This document shows positions 30,999-39,700 of a stretch of 40,429 nucleotides of DNA, in pieces; position 1 is the first letter of the stretch, and each line of letters opens with the position of its first letter. Location: contig NZ_JAFHKK010000022.1 of assembly GCF_016937535.1 (NCBI RefSeq), positions 1-40,429 on the forward strand. Reading direction: 5' to 3'. The notes under the pieces are model-generated. The model ran no database searches. It had not been told where the DNA came from and saw nothing but the letters and a program-made list of their open reading frames with translations. The position numbers and the translations under genes were made by a program. This stretch comes from Sulfurospirillum tamanense (lineage in GTDB: Bacteria > Campylobacterota > Campylobacteria > Campylobacterales > Campylobacteraceae).

Positions 30999-33527
30999 TT
31001 ATCCTTCCTTTTTTGCACAAAGCAATGCGAGTATTTTTTCTTTATTGTCGCACAACTTGCCCTGTTTTTCAATTAAAAAGAGGTTGCGCGCGCGATGTTT
31101 GATGGTTTGAATTTTGGCACTTGAGATGTCTAGTCCAAACTCATCAAAGATGGAGATGATGTAAGCCATGAGTCCTTGTTGGTCCTTGGCTTTGAGGGAG
31201 AGTTGGGCATAGGTGTTGGAGTGGTCGCAGTCAAACGTGAGCTCATTTTTAAGAATAATAGGACGTTTAAGGGTTGCTTTTTTACTCATGTCAAAAGATT
31301 CATCAATGAGTTTGAAAATATATTCTGTGTCTTGAGCGGTTTCGTTAAACTCCATTTTAAAGTATTTTTTTCCATCAAAAAGTTTAAAAATCTCCATATG
31401 TGCAAGGTCAAGGTAGGCGACTTTACTTAAAAAATACCCCAAATTAAAAGGCCGCGAGCGCACCAAAGAGAGGCTAAGATGCTGGTGGTTTGAGATGTGC
31501 GCATCGTAATCTTTGGTCTCAAGTGCCCAAGAAGAGATAGAGACAATCTCTTGGGATTTGTGTTTGAGAAAGAAAAAAGTAGAAGGAATGCCAAGGATTT
31601 TGCGCTGTGTTGCTTTGGGTAAAGCAATAAAAGCAGGTGTTTTGGTAAGAATTTTCTCTCTTTTTCGGCGTCTTGAAGCCTCATCAATAAGTGTATCTTT
31701 TGAAAAAGCCTCCAGCGCTAAGTCAAACAGTTCACGCAAAAGCCTTGCTGTAAAAGTGGAGTAGGCCGTAGGACTCACCCCGTTGATGTCACAATAGGTT
31801 AAAATATAAAGAAGGCGTAATGCTTTTGGGTCGCCCAAAGTGGAAACAAAAGAGAGGATTACTTTTTCGCTGTAAATATCTTCGCGGTTGGCAACGTTGG
31901 ACATGTGTGTGTGGTAGCGAATGAGTAAAACACCCATGGTAATACTCTCTTCTTTAAAGCCAAGTTTTTGTGCGTAAGGCCTAAATAATTTCGCGCCAAT
32001 CTCGCTGTGGTCTCCTTTTCGTCCCTTGCCAAGGTCGTGGAATAAAACCACAAGACGCAATAAGGCCTTTCCATCTCCGCATAAATCATCAAATAACGCC
32101 TGAATAAAAGGGTCTTGAATGCGCTCTAGATGCCATAAGCATTTTAAAGAATGAATGTCTACAGGGTAGATGTGATAGCCATCAAACTGAGGAAGATTGA
32201 TGGCATGGCGCATGGGCCTGATGAGGTGTTGAAGCAGGCTAGCTTTGTAGAGGGCATAAAGAAACTGGTTGAGGTGTTGGCGGTAGAAAAGACGCTTAAA
32301 TAACCCATAGAGCACCGAAGGATTGTGAGGCTTTGACGGTGTTTGACGTAGGTAGTGGATGAAGCCAATATCAAACTGCAAAGGTACATCTTCAAGCGCC
32401 AGAAAAGTTTCTAAAACAGTTTTAAGAGAATCGGGTTTTTTATGAAAAGAAGCATACAATGTCCCCTCTGCCATGTAAAGCCCTTTTTTAAACCGTGCTT
32501 GTCGCAAGGGTGTAAAAGAGGAAGCATCGCAAAACAAAGGAGCGCTTAGGCGCTTGATGTAGATTTGGGTTGTGATTTTTAATGTCCACAGGCTTTCTAG
32601 GGTTTTTTTAGCAAGGCTCATTTGGGCGTTTTGGAGCCGTTTGTCCACAAACCCAAGTTTTTGGGCGACGTTGGGAATAAGTTCAAGGTTGAGGGTGTCT
32701 TGTTTTTTGCCCGCACACAAATGCAAGGCAGAGCGTAACCGAAACAAAAACTCTTGGGCCATGCGCAAATCCCTAAACTCCTCTTCGCTTAAAAACCGTG
32801 GCACTAAATCTTTGAGCTTGGTGACCCCATGTAAACACTGGGCAATCCAAAAGAGCGTGTTGGCATCCCGAAGACCTCCTACGCCTTGTTTGATGTTGGG
32901 TTCCATGGTGAGGGGGTATTGCTCGCCTCTGGCGCGGTACGCGGTGATTTTTTCTTCGATGTAGGCGCGCATTTCATGACGGCGAATGCGAAAAAGTTCT
33001 CGCTCGGTTTCCATCCACAAAAATTTTGACCCACATAAAAAACGTGATTCAAGCATGGCGGTTTTGATAGTTAAATCTTCCTTGCTAGCCTCTAGTAGCT
33101 CTTCTGCTTTGTGGGTGCGGTGTCCTAGTTTCATGCCTGCATCCCATGCAAGGTAGAGCATGGCGGTGATGATGGGTTCGATGTTGTAGCCCTTGACCTC
33201 CTTGTAGACAATCATCAAATCAATATCCGAATAGACACACAACTCTTCACGACCGTAGCTTCCCATGGCCACAAGAGTAATGGGAATGGTGTTGTGCAGG
33301 GGCATGTAATTGCCAAAAAATTGGCGCAAGGTGACTTTGTAGATAACCTTCATGAAAGCATCAATGGACTTGGTGTGTTTGACTAAAAAATCCTTGCCCT
33401 GAGTTTGTTCAAAAAGAGCGTCCAAGGAGCCAAGATAGGTCTTGATATGGTGCTTGATGAGTTTAGAGATTTCAAAATCACTCGCACCTTGGTCAATGAG
33501 TGTTTCGATGTGGTGTTCGAGTTCCAT
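30999..33527 (-). CDS. glnD: Bifunctional [protein-PII] uridylyltransferase/uridylyl-removing enzyme
   Basis: An 842-residue nitrogen sensor. The nucleotidyltransferase domain has GSYGREELCVYSDIDLMIVYK (about 90-110). The GlnD-type helical region includes EPNIKQGVGGLRDANTLFW. An HD domain (VVLFHDLGKGRKGDHSE) provides the uridylyl-removing activity. C-terminal ACT domain(s) sense glutamine (YAQLSLKAKDQQGLMAYIISIFDEFGLDI). It modifies the PII protein; no glnB is in the window. Promoter-proximal to glmS. Length is close to the family norm of about 850-900. Confidence 0.93.
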   Translation of the reverse strand: MELEHHIETLIDQGASDFEISKLIKHHIKTYLGSLDALFEQTQGKDFLVKHTKSIDAFMKVIYKVTLRQFFGNYMPLHNTIPITLVAMGSYGREELCVYSDIDLMIVYKEVKGYNIEPIITAMLYLAWDAGMKLGHRTHKAEELLEASKEDLTIKTAMLESRFLCGSKFLWMETERELFRIRRHEMRAYIEEKITAYRARGEQYPLTMEPNIKQGVGGLRDANTLFWIAQCLHGVTKLKDLVPRFLSEEEFRDLRMAQEFLFRLRSALHLCAGKKQDTLNLELIPNVAQKLGFVDKRLQNAQMSLAKKTLESLWTLKITTQIYIKRLSAPLFCDASSFTPLRQARFKKGLYMAEGTLYASFHKKPDSLKTVLETFLALEDVPLQFDIGFIHYLRQTPSKPHNPSVLYGLFKRLFYRQHLNQFLYALYKASLLQHLIRPMRHAINLPQFDGYHIYPVDIHSLKCLWHLERIQDPFIQALFDDLCGDGKALLRLVVLFHDLGKGRKGDHSEIGAKLFRPYAQKLGFKEESITMGVLLIRYHTHMSNVANREDIYSEKVILSFVSTLGDPKALRLLYILTYCDINGVSPTAYSTFTARLLRELFDLALEAFSKDTLIDEASRRRKREKILTKTPAFIALPKATQRKILGIPSTFFFLKHKSQEIVSISSWALETKDYDAHISNHQHLSLSLVRSRPFNLGYFLSKVAYLDLAHMEIFKLFDGKKYFKMEFNETAQDTEYIFKLIDESFDMSKKATLKRPIILKNELTFDCDHSNTYAQLSLKAKDQQGLMAYIISIFDEFGLDISSAKIQTIKHRARNLFLIEKQGKLCDNKEKILALLCAKKEG

Positions 33528-33557
33528 AGCACATTCCTTGGGTCAAATCATCTTAGA

Positions 33558-33563
33558 ATGATA
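33558..33563 (-). promoter_or_regulatory. -10 box of glnD-glmS
   Basis: Minus-strand TATCAT, preceded by TTG, 30 bases upstream of the glnD start at 33527, in the divergent gap with trpB. Confidence 0.4.
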
Positions 33564-33594
33564 CAATAATCACCTACCTTTAAGGGTGCTAGTT

Positions 33595-33600
33595 TATAAT
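33595..33600 (+). promoter_or_regulatory. -10 box of trpB
   Basis: TATAAT, 28 bases before the ATG at 33629, followed by the ribosome binding site AAAGGA at 33618-33623. Confidence 0.55.
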
Positions 33601-33628
33601 CACTCCACTACAATTTCAAAGGATGGGC

Positions 33629-34840
33629 ATGAGAGAAAAGGCATATACGCAACGATTTCCTGATAGTAAAGGGTATTTTGGCAAATTTGGCGGGGCATTT
33701 TTGCCGCCTCAACTTATTGAACAATTTGAAAAAATAGAACAAGCGTACTTAACCATCGGCAATTCCCATGATTTTATCATGAAACTTCGTGACATTCGCA
33801 AGCATTTTCAAGGACGCCCCACGCCGGTGTATTATGCTAAGCGTTTAACAGAGCACGTGGGTGGCGCGCGCATTTACCTCAAGCGTGAAGACTTAAACCA
33901 CACAGGTGCCCACAAGCTCAACCACTGTATGGGCGAGGCACTTTTAGCGTCGTATCTGGGTAAGAAAAAGCTCATCGCCGAAACGGGTGCAGGACAGCAT
34001 GGTGTGGCGCTAGCGACTGCGGCGGCCTATTTTGGGCTAGAGTGCGAGATTCATATGGGCGAAGTGGACATCGCCAAAGAGCACCCCAATGTCATTCGCA
34101 TGCGCACCCTTGGCGCTAAAGTTGTGCCCGTTTCTTTTGGGCAACGCACCCTTAAAGAAGCGGTGGATTCGGCCTTTGAAGCGTACTTAAAGGACCCCGA
34201 AAACAGCATCTATGCTATCGGTTCAGTAGTAGGGCCACACCCCTTTCCACGTATGGTGCGGGATTTTCAAAGCGTGGTAGGCATTGAGGCTAGGGAGCAG
34301 TTTCAAGAAATGACGGGCAACTTGCCAGACAACCTCGTTGCGTGCGTGGGCGGGGGCAGTAACGCCATGGGCCTTTTTAGCGCGTTTATCGATGACCCGT
34401 GTGAGATTTACGCGGTGGAACCCATGGGAAGAGGCGCGAAGCTGGGCGAACATGCGGCAAGCTTGACCTACGGCAGCGAAGGCGTGTTGCACGGGTTTAA
34501 TTCCATCATGCTTAAAGACGATGCGGGTGAGCCTGCGGCGGTGTATTCGATTGCCAGTGGGTTGGATTATCCTTCGGTGGGGCCAGAACATGCCTACCTA
34601 AGCTCCATCGGGCGCACCAAGATTGCCACGGCTAATGATGAAGAGACCATTCGTGCTTTTTACATGCTTTCACGGTTTGAGGGCATCATTCCCGCCCTTG
34701 AGAGTGCCCATGCGGTGGCTTTTGCCATGAGGCTAGCCAAAGAAAAACCCTTTGAGTCTATCTTGGTAAACTTGAGTGGGCGTGGCGATAAAGACATCGA
34801 TTTTGTCACCGAAAACTACCCGCCAGAAGCTTACATGTAA
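33629..34840 (+). CDS. trpB: Tryptophan synthase beta chain, stand-alone copy
   Basis: About 403 residues. It makes tryptophan from indole and serine with pyridoxal phosphate. Family motifs are [39 protein letters not shown] (PLP Lys), [32 protein letters not shown] and [15 protein letters not shown]. The sequence is of the TrpB1 type. No trpA or other trp gene is adjacent, so it may be an indole-salvage copy or the sole dispersed copy. The ATG at 33629 is chosen because AAAGGA precedes it by 5 bases and abuts the alternative at 33623. It ends in Tyr-Met-stop within TTACATGTAA and is followed by a strong terminator. Confidence 0.93.
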   Translation: MREKAYTQRFPDSKGYFGKFGGAFLPPQLIEQFEKIEQAYLTIGNSHDFIMKLRDIRKHFQGRPTPVYYAKRLTEHVGGARIYLKREDLNHTGAHKLNHCMGEALLASYLGKKKLIAETGAGQHGVALATAAAYFGLECEIHMGEVDIAKEHPNVIRMRTLGAKVVPVSFGQRTLKEAVDSAFEAYLKDPENSIYAIGSVVGPHPFPRMVRDFQSVVGIEAREQFQEMTGNLPDNLVACVGGGSNAMGLFSAFIDDPCEIYAVEPMGRGAKLGEHAASLTYGSEGVLHGFNSIMLKDDAGEPAAVYSIASGLDYPSVGPEHAYLSSIGRTKIATANDEETIRAFYMLSRFEGIIPALESAHAVAFAMRLAKEKPFESILVNLSGRGDKDIDFVTENYPPEAYM

Positions 34841-34847
34841 AGGTATG

Positions 34848-34880
34848 CAGGGTTAAGTGTTTTTGCTTAACCCTGTTTTT
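34848..34880 (+). terminator. Terminator of trpB
   Basis: CAGGGTTAAG (34848-34857) pairs with CTTAACCCTG (34866-34875) around an 8-base loop and is followed by TTTTT. The clearest rho-independent terminator in the window. Confidence 0.85.
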
Positions 34881-34938
34881 CTAAGAGCGGCATAATTTCT
34901 TTTTGGGTACACTATCCTTTTTCACCACAGGGATAACC

Positions 34939-36006
34939 ATGACACACCTTTTGGATGCGCTTGAATCAGGCCGTAGGCTAAGCCAAAGCGAGGGCGAAGC
35001 GCTGTATGATTTGGATCTTTTTACCTTAGGTCACTACGCTAACCGCGCCAGACGCGCGCGCTTTGGAAATCAGGTTTTTTTCAACATCAACCGCCACATC
35101 AACCCCACCAACATTTGCGCCGATGTGTGCAAATTTTGTGCCTTTAGCGCGAACCGCAAAAACCCCAACCCTTACACCATGACCCACGAAGAAATCCTGA
35201 GTGCCGTAGAGGGCTCGGTTGCCAATGGCGCCAAAGAAGTCCACATCGTCTCTGCGCACCATCCTGATGCAGGACTTGCATGGTACATGGATATTTTCAA
35301 AAAAATCAAACAAACATTTCCTTCTTTACATGTAAAGGCTATGACCGCCGCAGAAGTCGATTATTTGGCGCGAACCTATGGGCTTAGCTACGACGCGTTG
35401 CTGGATATTATGCTAGAAAATGGTGTGGATTCCATGCCTGGAGGTGGCGCAGAAGTCTTTGACGAAGAGGTGCGCGCGCGTATTTGTAAGGGAAAAGTCA
35501 GCTCTCAGGGATGGCTAGAAATCCATCAAAAATGGCACGAACGGGGCCGCATGTCTAACGCCACCATGCTTTTTGGACACGTAGAAACCAGGGCACACCG
35601 CATCGACCACATGGTGCGGTTGCGGGAACTTCAGGACAAAACGGGCGGTTTTAACGCATTTATCCCCCTTGTCTACCAGCGAGGCAACAACTACCTCAAT
35701 GTCACCGAATTTTTAGGTTCTCAAGAGATTTTAAAAACCATGGCCATTAGCCGTTTGATGTTGGATAATTTGCCGCACATTAAAGCCTATTGGGTCACTT
35801 CTACTATCAACCTTGCCCTTGTCGCTCAAGAATTCGGTGCGGACGATTTGGACGGCACTATCGAAAAAGAGTCTATTCAATCCGCCGCTGGAGCCGCAAG
35901 TGCCTCAGGAATGCGCCTGAAAGACTTTGTGGATCTTATCCATACCAGCGGGTTTGTGCCTGTTGAGCGCGACAGTCTTTATAATGAAATCAAACGTTAC
36001 ATGTAA
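34939..36006 (+). CDS. mqnE: Aminofutalosine synthase (radical SAM)
   Basis: A 355-residue radical-SAM enzyme of the futalosine route to menaquinone. The cluster motif is CADVCKFCAFS (CX3CX2C) in the context NPTNICADVCKF. It also has GAKEVHIVSAHHPDAGLAWY and MPGGGAEVFDEEVRARICKGK. These are typical of MqnE rather than MqnC. The start is ATG 34939 (AGGGAT upstream); the frame is open 12 codons earlier without family similarity. Campylobacterota use this pathway for their respiratory quinone. It ends in Tyr-Met-stop within TTACATGTAA and precedes the purine permease by 26 bases. Confidence 0.9.
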   Translation: MTHLLDALESGRRLSQSEGEALYDLDLFTLGHYANRARRARFGNQVFFNINRHINPTNICADVCKFCAFSANRKNPNPYTMTHEEILSAVEGSVANGAKEVHIVSAHHPDAGLAWYMDIFKKIKQTFPSLHVKAMTAAEVDYLARTYGLSYDALLDIMLENGVDSMPGGGAEVFDEEVRARICKGKVSSQGWLEIHQKWHERGRMSNATMLFGHVETRAHRIDHMVRLRELQDKTGGFNAFIPLVYQRGNNYLNVTEFLGSQEILKTMAISRLMLDNLPHIKAYWVTSTINLALVAQEFGADDLDGTIEKESIQSAAGAASASGMRLKDFVDLIHTSGFVPVERDSLYNEIKRYM

Positions 36007-36032
36007 AAATCAAAACACATCAAGGAGTCCGC

Positions 36033-37313
36033 GTGGATTTTTTTAAGTTACAAAGCCATGGCACTACCGTCAAAACGGAAGCAATGGCAGGGTTTACCAC
36101 TTTTTTGACGATGCTCTACATCGTCCCAGTCAATGCCATCATTATGAGTAATGCAGGCATGCCCATGGATGCGCTCATCACTGCAACAGCGCTCATCACT
36201 ATTTTTGCCACTATTCTTAATGGTGTTTGGGCTAATACACCCATCGCCATGAGTGTGGGCATGGGGCTCAATGCGTACTTCACTTTTGGTTTGGTGTTAG
36301 GCATGCAAATCCCGTGGCAAACGGCACTTGGGGTTGTCTTTCTCTCAGGTATTATTTTTCTCGCCCTTTCTTTGACGCGCTTTCGGGTGTGGATTATGGA
36401 GAGTGTGCCTAAAGACTTGCGCCGCGCTATTAGTGCGGGGATTGGCGCGTTCATCGCATTTATTGGCTTAAAACAGATGGGTATGGTGGTTGCAAATCCT
36501 GCGGTGATTGTAGGCCTTGGCGATTTTAAAGACCCCAATGTCCTTTTAGGTGTCTTGGGCCTCGTGCTTATTTTTGCTTTTTACGCATGGAAAGTAAAAG
36601 GTGCCTTTATCATTGCTGTGCTTGTTGCTTCCGTAGTAGCATGGGTGAGCGGACTTGCGGCGTATCCTACAGAGGTGTTTTCTATGCCCGCTTCCATCGC
36701 GCCGATTATGTTTGAACTTGATATCCTCTCAGCCCTTAGTCTCGCGCTTTTGCCTGTGATTATCACCTTTTTGATTACGGATATGTTTGATTCCCTTGGT
36801 ACCCTTGCGGGTGTGGGGTACCGCGCAGGGATTTTTAAAGAAGATGGTAAAGAGTTGCAAAAAACCCTCGAAGCAGACGCGGGTGCTACGGTGGTAGGGA
36901 CTTTGCTTGGGGTTTCTACGACGACGAGCTTTATTGAAAGTGCGAGTGGAGTAGAAGAGGGCGGTCGCACGGGCTTGACAGCGGTGTTTACGGGCCTGTT
37001 TTTTATTTTTACTCTCTTTATGCTACCGTTGTTTAAAGCTATCCCGCCCAATGCCATTTACCCCGTGCTTGTGATGGTTGGGGTGCTCATGTTTAGTGAG
37101 CTTGCCAACATCGACTTTAAAGACCTTGCCACCTCGTGCGCAACCTTTTTAATTGTCATCATGATGCCTTTGACTTTTTCTATTACCAATGGCTTGGCGT
37201 TCGGGTTTATCTCTTTTGTGCTTATTAAACTCATTCAGCGAGAGTATTCGGTGATTAATCCGGGCATCATCACGTTAGCACTCATCAGTGTGCTCGCCTT
37301 TTTATTTCATTAA
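36033..37313 (+). CDS. AzgA-type NCS2 purine permease
   Basis: A 426-residue inner-membrane transporter with about 12-14 helices. Motifs of the AzgA/GhxP subgroup are GFTTFLTMLYIVPVNAIIM, MSVGMGLNAYFTF, ITDMFDSLGTLAGVG and a conserved TTTSFIESASGVEEGGRTGLTAV. It takes up guanine, hypoxanthine or adenine with protons. The next gene, 16 bases on, is a purine-type phosphoribosyltransferase, so the two form a salvage pair. It starts with GTG at 36033 after AAGGAG. Confidence 0.9.
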   Translation: MDFFKLQSHGTTVKTEAMAGFTTFLTMLYIVPVNAIIMSNAGMPMDALITATALITIFATILNGVWANTPIAMSVGMGLNAYFTFGLVLGMQIPWQTALGVVFLSGIIFLALSLTRFRVWIMESVPKDLRRAISAGIGAFIAFIGLKQMGMVVANPAVIVGLGDFKDPNVLLGVLGLVLIFAFYAWKVKGAFIIAVLVASVVAWVSGLAAYPTEVFSMPASIAPIMFELDILSALSLALLPVIITFLITDMFDSLGTLAGVGYRAGIFKEDGKELQKTLEADAGATVVGTLLGVSTTTSFIESASGVEEGGRTGLTAVFTGLFFIFTLFMLPLFKAIPPNAIYPVLVMVGVLMFSELANIDFKDLATSCATFLIVIMMPLTFSITNGLAFGFISFVLIKLIQREYSVINPGIITLALISVLAFLFH

Positions 37314-37329
37314 GAACTAAGGAACCCTT

Positions 37330-37782
37330 GTGCAATTTTACAGTTACGAAGAATTTTGTGTCGATGTGAATGTGTTGGCAAAAGAGGTGAAAGCCTCTTT
37401 TGCGCCTGAGGCGATTGTGGCTATTGCTAGAGGTGGGATGACGTTGGGGCATTTTTTGGCTGAAGCTTTGGAGATGCGCGATTTGTACGCGATTAACTCG
37501 ATCCACTATGAAGAGACCCGAAAACTTGACACCATTGAGGTGTTCAATGTCCCCAATCTTTCCAAGGTCACGCGGGTGCTTGTGGTAGATGATATCATCG
37601 ACAGCGGTGAGACGATGATTGAGATTAAGCGGGTTTTGCTTGAAAAATACCCCCATATAGAGCTCAAAGTTGCCGCTGTTTTTTACAAGGAAAAAGCTTT
37701 GCTTCGACCTGATTTTGCAGCACGCGAAGCGACGCAGTGGATTAAGTTTTTCTGGGATTTTGAAATCGACGGCGGAGCCTAA
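37330..37782 (+). CDS. Purine-type phosphoribosyltransferase
   Basis: A 150-residue type I phosphoribosyltransferase. The PRPP loop is VLVVDDIIDSGETM, preceded by the IVAIARGGMTLGHFLAEAL segment. Short length and placement directly after an AzgA-type permease suggest a Gpt/Hpt-like enzyme converting xanthine, guanine or hypoxanthine to the nucleotide. GTG start at 37330 behind AAGGAACC. The exact base is not decidable from the sequence. Confidence 0.85.
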   Translation: MQFYSYEEFCVDVNVLAKEVKASFAPEAIVAIARGGMTLGHFLAEALEMRDLYAINSIHYEETRKLDTIEVFNVPNLSKVTRVLVVDDIIDSGETMIEIKRVLLEKYPHIELKVAAVFYKEKALLRPDFAAREATQWIKFFWDFEIDGGA

Positions 37783-37922
37783 AGATAGGGTGCTTTGCAC
37801 ATGTTGATTACTGCTTGTTTTGCCTCTTGGCGCGCTTGGCTTAAAATGGCTTGTTTTTAGACTACGCCAAGGAGTGAAAAAAGGTATAATGCAGTAAGTT
37901 TGAACCCAAAGGAACACCAAGT

Positions 37923-38492
37923 ATGGTTTTAATGATTGATAACTATGACAGCTTCACTTACAACATTGTGCAGTATTGCCTAGAGCTCGGTGCAACACTG
38001 AAAGTGATTCGCAACGATGAGCTAACGTTGCAAGAGATAGAAGCGCTAAATCCTGAAAAAATCATCATCTCTCCCGGTCCAGCCACACCCAACGAAGCAG
38101 GAGTGAGTTTGGATGTAATTAAACATTTTGCGGGAAAAGTACCCATTCTTGGGATTTGTTTGGGGCACCAGGCCATCGCACAAGCCTTTGGCGGTGAAGT
38201 GATTCGCGCCAAAAATATGATGCATGGCAAAACGTCGCGGATAAAGCAACATGCCCCTACGTGTTTGTTTGAAGGCATCCCTGAAGCTTTTATTACTACA
38301 CGCTATCACTCTTTAGTGGTTAATCAAGAGAACTTACCTGAATGCATCACGCCAACGGCATACAGTGCAGATGATGGCGAAATCATGGCGCTTGAAGTCA
38401 AAGGGATGCCAGTCTATGGCGTGCAATTTCACCCCGAGTCTATTTTGAGCGAACATGGTTATGATATTCTGAGGAATTTTTTAAAGCAATGA
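37923..38492 (+). CDS. trpG: Glutamine amidotransferase component of anthranilate/aminodeoxychorismate synthase
   Basis: A 189-residue class I glutamine amidotransferase. The start MIDNYDSFTYNIVQYCLELGA and the SPGPATPNEAG, GICLGHQAIAQAFGG (catalytic Cys), and VQFHPESILSEHG (His/Glu) motifs place it in the TrpG/PabA group. It releases ammonia from glutamine for anthranilate or aminodeoxychorismate synthesis; which one cannot be decided because neither TrpE nor PabB is adjacent. The stop overlaps the next gene (ATGA), so it is co-transcribed with a membrane glycosyltransferase-like gene. Confidence 0.9.
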   Translation: MVLMIDNYDSFTYNIVQYCLELGATLKVIRNDELTLQEIEALNPEKIIISPGPATPNEAGVSLDVIKHFAGKVPILGICLGHQAIAQAFGGEVIRAKNMMHGKTSRIKQHAPTCLFEGIPEAFITTRYHSLVVNQENLPECITPTAYSADDGEIMALEVKGMPVYGVQFHPESILSEHGYDILRNFLKQ

Positions 38493-39700
38493 GTGAAACA
38501 CGGGCTCTCGGGCTCCTTTTTGGAATACATACTCTGTTTTTACTTTATGGTATTAGTCAACTCTCTATTAGTTACCACGAAGCAGTGGTTTTTTTTCAGA
38601 CTGAGGGAGTGTTGCACCATCTTGTGCGCTTTTCTTCTGCACTTTTTGGGCAAAACGACTGGGCATTGCGGCTCCCTTTTGTGTTTATTCATCTTCTCTC
38701 CACTCTTTTGCTCTACAAGATAGCCAAGCCACTTTTAAAGCGAAAAATCGACCGACTTTTTAGCGTGCTTATTTACCTTATGCTCCCTGGCATTAGTGCG
38801 GCAGCATTGTTGGTCAATGAGGCATCTTTGACTATTTTGCTCACCCTTTTGTTTGTCTGGCTTCACCAAAACAACTACCGCATAGTTTCACTGGTTGTGC
38901 TTTGCTTGTCTTTGGCGGTCGATAACTCTTTTGCTATTTTTTATCTTGCACTCTTTTTCTATGGGATAGCAGTAAAAGACCGTTCGCTGTTTGTGATTGC
39001 TTTGATTTTATTTGGACTTTCTATGTCTTTTTACGGTTTTGATACAGGCGGAAAACCTAAAGGATACTTTTTAGACACCTTTGGGGTTTATGCAGCGGCG
39101 TTTTCACCGCTCTTTTTTTTGTATTACATGTATGCAATTTACCGTATTGCCATTAAAGAGAAAAAAGAGATACTCTGGTACATTACTTTTGTAGCCTTTG
39201 CGTTTTCATTTTTGCTCTCCTTGCGTCAGCAGTTGATGTTGGAAGATTTTATTCCCTTTGCTGTGATTGCCGTGCCTTTAGTGGTGCGCGTTTTTTTCAA
39301 TAGCTTCAGAGTGCGCCTACCAAGACACCGGTGCTGGCATGCCTCCTTGGCAATGGTTGTCATGTTTGCGCTGAGTATCAACTTTGTTATGACTATTTTT
39401 AATAAGCCACTCTATCACCTTGTGAAAGAATCAGATAAACATTTTGTTTACAATTACCACGTTGCTAAAGAATTGGCACAATGGCTCCATGACGAAAGTA
39501 TTGATGCTGTTGATGCCAATGATGCAAAACTTCAACTCAGGCTTCAGTTTTATGGTGTTCAAAGCAGCAAAACACTGCTGCTACAAGAAGTCGCCAATAG
39601 TGAAAAAACAAATCAAAATGATTTTTTGCTCAGTTATGCTGGAAAAAAAATAGCGCATTATCGCATTTTCCCTAAAAATCCCGACAGGGCTATCCCGTGA
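38489..39700 (+). CDS. Multi-pass membrane protein, GT-C glycosyltransferase-like
   Basis: A 403-residue protein with about 9-10 membrane helices and a periplasmic C-terminal part of about 80 residues. The first loop after helix 1 (SISYHEAVVFFQTEGVLHHL) and the following FGQNDWALRLPFVFIHLLSTLLLYKIA resemble the ArnT/PMT-type GT-C family that moves sugars from polyprenyl carriers. The acidic DxD/E pair expected in the first loop is reduced to HEA, so the catalytic status is uncertain. It overlaps trpG by 4 bases and the next pseudopilin gene by 4 bases. Confidence 0.75.
   Translation: MSETRALGLLFGIHTLFLLYGISQLSISYHEAVVFFQTEGVLHHLVRFSSALFGQNDWALRLPFVFIHLLSTLLLYKIAKPLLKRKIDRLFSVLIYLMLPGISAAALLVNEASLTILLTLLFVWLHQNNYRIVSLVVLCLSLAVDNSFAIFYLALFFYGIAVKDRSLFVIALILFGLSMSFYGFDTGGKPKGYFLDTFGVYAAAFSPLFFLYYMYAIYRIAIKEKKEILWYITFVAFAFSFLLSLRQQLMLEDFIPFAVIAVPLVVRVFFNSFRVRLPRHRCWHASLAMVVMFALSINFVMTIFNKPLYHLVKESDKHFVYNYHVAKELAQWLHDESIDAVDANDAKLQLRLQFYGVQSSKTLLLQEVANSEKTNQNDFLLSYAGKKIAHYRIFPKNPDRAIP

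Larger units (their letters stand above)
3611..36006. repeat. Highly iterated palindrome TTACATGTAA, 18 exact copies
   Basis: Exact copies start at 3611, 4208, 8868, 9577, 13263, 13284, 14561, 14576, 15483, 20196, 22378, 26988, 28060, 28737, 29663, 34831, 35326 and 35997. Near copies with one change occur at 2085, 14871, 16511, 27222 and 39124. Flanks often extend the symmetry towards CTTTACATGTAAAG. A given 10-mer is expected far less than once in 40 kb, so the excess is very large. Copies sit inside genes, at stop codons and between genes, so they are not operators of one regulon. None lies in the CARF operon or in 17.2-20.1 kb. Roles comparable to HIP1 of cyanobacteria or to DNA-uptake sequences are possible. 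Confidence 0.9.

Noticed and set aside
30996-31100. glmS ribozyme near glmS
   Set aside because: glmS starts 3 bases after glnD, leaving no leader that could hold it, and the ribozyme is typical of Firmicutes.
3611-36006. TTACATGTAA as operator of a single regulator
   Set aside because: Most copies are inside coding regions or at stop codons of unrelated genes, and few are in promoter position.
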